Source of the DNA: Chitinophagaceae bacterium C216
Lineage (GTDB): Bacteria; Bacteroidota; Bacteroidia; Chitinophagales; Chitinophagaceae
Direction of reading: 5' to 3'
DNA: 64,000 nucleotides
Assembly (NCBI GenBank): GCA_028485475.2
Contig: CP144143.1
Coordinates: forward strand, 496,001-560,000
Below are positions 62,871 through 64,000 of the stretch, in pieces (positions within the stretch are counted from its first letter, which is position 1; each line of letters starts with the position of its first letter). A program made the translations under genes and the position numbers. The notes under the pieces were generated by a model. That model made no database searches. It was not told the origin of the DNA and saw only the letters and a program-made list of their open reading frames with translations.

Positions 62871-63511
62871 TATTTATATTTTGATTTCCACTCGTTATAT
62901 TTCTTTTTTTCAATTTGGTCTATAATCTTCTTAAAACCACTTGCCCAGTAGTTTCTAAAAGTAAAGCCTGCACTCACCGCACCCTCCATACGTTCTGTAA
63001 GTAATACTTTTTTGGATTTAATATCAAATAAAGTTACCCATAGGGAAACAGCTTTTTTGGTTTTGCTCATAGCATCGACAATAAAGAGCAATCCCACCCC
63101 AGATTTATTTCCTCCATCAAATCCTTTTATCAAAGTACTAATGTCCGACTCACTCAAATGATTGTAGTCGCCGGTGTTGGAAGATAAGATATCATCCGGA
63201 TCACGTTTTTCATTGCGCTTATCAGTATATTTTAAGTCTGTATCTAACTCTTTCCTTCTGAATGCACCTGCAATATCATATTTCTTTGGCTCATTAATCA
63301 TTAGTGCATTGATGGCGGCAAATTGTCTCTCTACAATATCACGCGTATTAGCCGATGGGTCGTTAATAAGTTTTGCTTTAGTAAAATCTATTCCATAATA
63401 AAAAATAGGAACATCCTTATCATTAAAAACATCTTTTAAGGATTGCGCCTCTAATGTTAAGCTCGCAGATAAAAAAGCAGCCACTAAAACAAAAGCAAAA
63501 ACACGTTTCAT
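62870..63511 (-). CDS. Secreted protein of unknown function in the pigment operon
   Basis: 213-residue exported protein (signal peptide residues 1-22, ending LEAQ). The mature sequence has alternating short strands and charged loops (PIFYYGIDFTKAKLINDPS, GVGLLFIVDAMSKTKKAVSLWVTLFD) with a basic C-terminus (KKYNEWKSKYK). It is about the size of LolA carriers found in aryl-polyene loci, but I do not see LolA features, so I leave it unnamed. It lies between the dehydratase and the thioesterase with an 11-base gap and a 1-base overlap. Confidence 0.6.
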   Translation of the reverse strand: MKRVFAFVLVAAFLSASLTLEAQSLKDVFNDKDVPIFYYGIDFTKAKLINDPSANTRDIVERQFAAINALMINEPKKYDIAGAFRRKELDTDLKYTDKRNEKRDPDDILSSNTGDYNHLSESDISTLIKGFDGGNKSGVGLLFIVDAMSKTKKAVSLWVTLFDIKSKKVLLTERMEGAVSAGFTFRNYWASGFKKIIDQIEKKKYNEWKSKYK

Positions 63512-63522
63512 ACAATTTGGTT

Positions 63523-63939
63523 TTAAGGATCTATAAAAATTTTCATTTCACAGGAAGCAATTTCCTGGTTGTTCACAGATATGCTTCCTTCAATAATTGT
63601 GGCGTTAAAGATCTGCTTTTTTATAGCAACTTTAGAAAAGAGCACATCCCCAATTTTGGGTAAGCGAAATATTTTTAAATTTTGTACAGCTCCTATAAAA
63701 CCAACAGGTACGGGTTTTTGCTCTTGCATGCATAAATATCCTACTCTGGCTGCCGCCGTCTGCGCAATATTCTCTATAAGCGCTGGCTCCGTAAGCCATT
63801 CGTCTTGCACGAAAATATTTTCTTTCTTTATGAGAAATGAAGTAGTAGCTCCGTTCTCATCACAAGTTTCTAATGTATCCACCATCACAAAAGGTGAACG
63901 CTGAGGAATACAGGATAAAATATCTACGGTCAGGCTCAC
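63523..63939 (-). CDS. 3-hydroxyacyl-ACP dehydratase-like hotdog protein (copy 2)
   Basis: 138-residue FabZ-related hotdog protein. It begins ILSCIPQRSPFVMVDTLE, the short-strand start of the ApeP-like group. A helix ENIAQTAAARVGYL follows, with the Glu and Gln expected in the dehydratase helix, but the HFPxxP loop of FabZ is absent. It likely complements the other dehydratase (44224) in making the polyene. It is the first gene of the long minus-strand operon that can be seen; upstream genes may lie beyond the window end. Confidence 0.8.
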   Translation of the reverse strand: MSLTVDILSCIPQRSPFVMVDTLETCDENGATTSFLIKKENIFVQDEWLTEPALIENIAQTAAARVGYLCMQEQKPVPVGFIGAVQNLKIFRLPKIGDVLFSKVAIKKQIFNATIIEGSISVNNQEIASCEMKIFIDP

Positions 63940-64000
63940 AATAATCTTGTTTAGATTGAGGAGGCTAAAAGTAAATAAACTTACTGATATTATGCCCTCC

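Noticed and set aside
62870-63511. LolA-type carrier of the pigment cluster
   Set aside because: Size and signal peptide fit, but I see no LolA-like sequence; left as unknown.
1-64000. CRISPR arrays, integrases, intact insertion sequences, restriction or abortive-infection genes
   Set aside because: Looked for regular repeats, recombinase and transposase motifs and defence enzymes; none were found.

Overview
The window is ordinary chromosomal DNA of a Bacteroidota bacterium, most likely a member of the Chitinophagales/Chitinophagaceae. The signs are a TonB-dependent receptor with a carboxypeptidase-regulatory-like front domain, many short-lipobox lipoproteins, almost no Shine-Dalgarno sites, ten TAnnTTTG -7 promoter boxes close to start codons, and parts of a flexirubin/aryl-polyene pigment locus. 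The genus is inference. I see no CRISPR array, intact insertion sequence, prophage or recognisable defence system.

Layout. 0-7.5 kb is housekeeping and DNA repair: a YugP-type membrane Zn-peptidase, a Na+/H+ antiporter, a Y-family DNA polymerase, glucose-6-phosphate dehydrogenase, a DUF4256 protein, and an overlapping AraC-MGMT/AlkB alkylation-repair pair. 7.5-19.5 kb is an accessory carbohydrate-flavoured region with decay. It holds a frameshifted discoidin-domain remnant of a secreted glycosidase, a secreted transglutaminase-fold protein, gene debris, a TonB receptor with a beta-helix lipoprotein, a GH123/DUF4091-like hydrolase behind a LacI-type operator, an SDR plus enolase-superfamily pair, and a CAU-anticodon tRNA. 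19.6-36.2 kb holds two large unknown envelope proteins, a GH3/beta-lactamase fusion, mutL, an alpha/beta hydrolase-CBS-Omp85-NAD kinase run, RNase HII with a lipid kinase, a Fur-family regulator and a SCO protein.

36.3-63.9 kb carries a type II fatty-acid/polyketide pigment system in three pieces: ACP-KS-CLF (36.3-38.8 kb), CLF-polysaccharide deacetylase-dehydratase (44.2-46.4 kb), and a nine-gene minus-strand operon (56.5-63.9 kb) with dehydratase, unknown secreted protein, thioesterase, KS, O-methyltransferase, halogenase-like flavoenzyme, half-length KS, ACP and KS. Between the pieces lie a metallophosphoesterase, an esterase, an aldo/keto reductase-alcohol dehydrogenase-TetR operon, TrpB2, and an RND efflux system with a GHL10-amidase fusion. 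The pigment genes would build a polyene chain on ACPs (KS with CLF, dehydratases), tailor its aromatic head (methylation, possibly chlorination) and release or transfer it. Ketoreductase, tyrosine ammonia-lyase, acyltransferases and the usual MMPL/LolA exporter genes are not seen here, and the window ends just upstream of the last operon gene.

The most interesting points are the two chain-length-factor paralogues whose whole KS triad is replaced in the same way, the free-standing half ketosynthase, the halogenase signatures of the flavoenzyme, the polysaccharide deacetylase translationally coupled inside the pigment operon, and the degenerate endonuclease motif of MutL.
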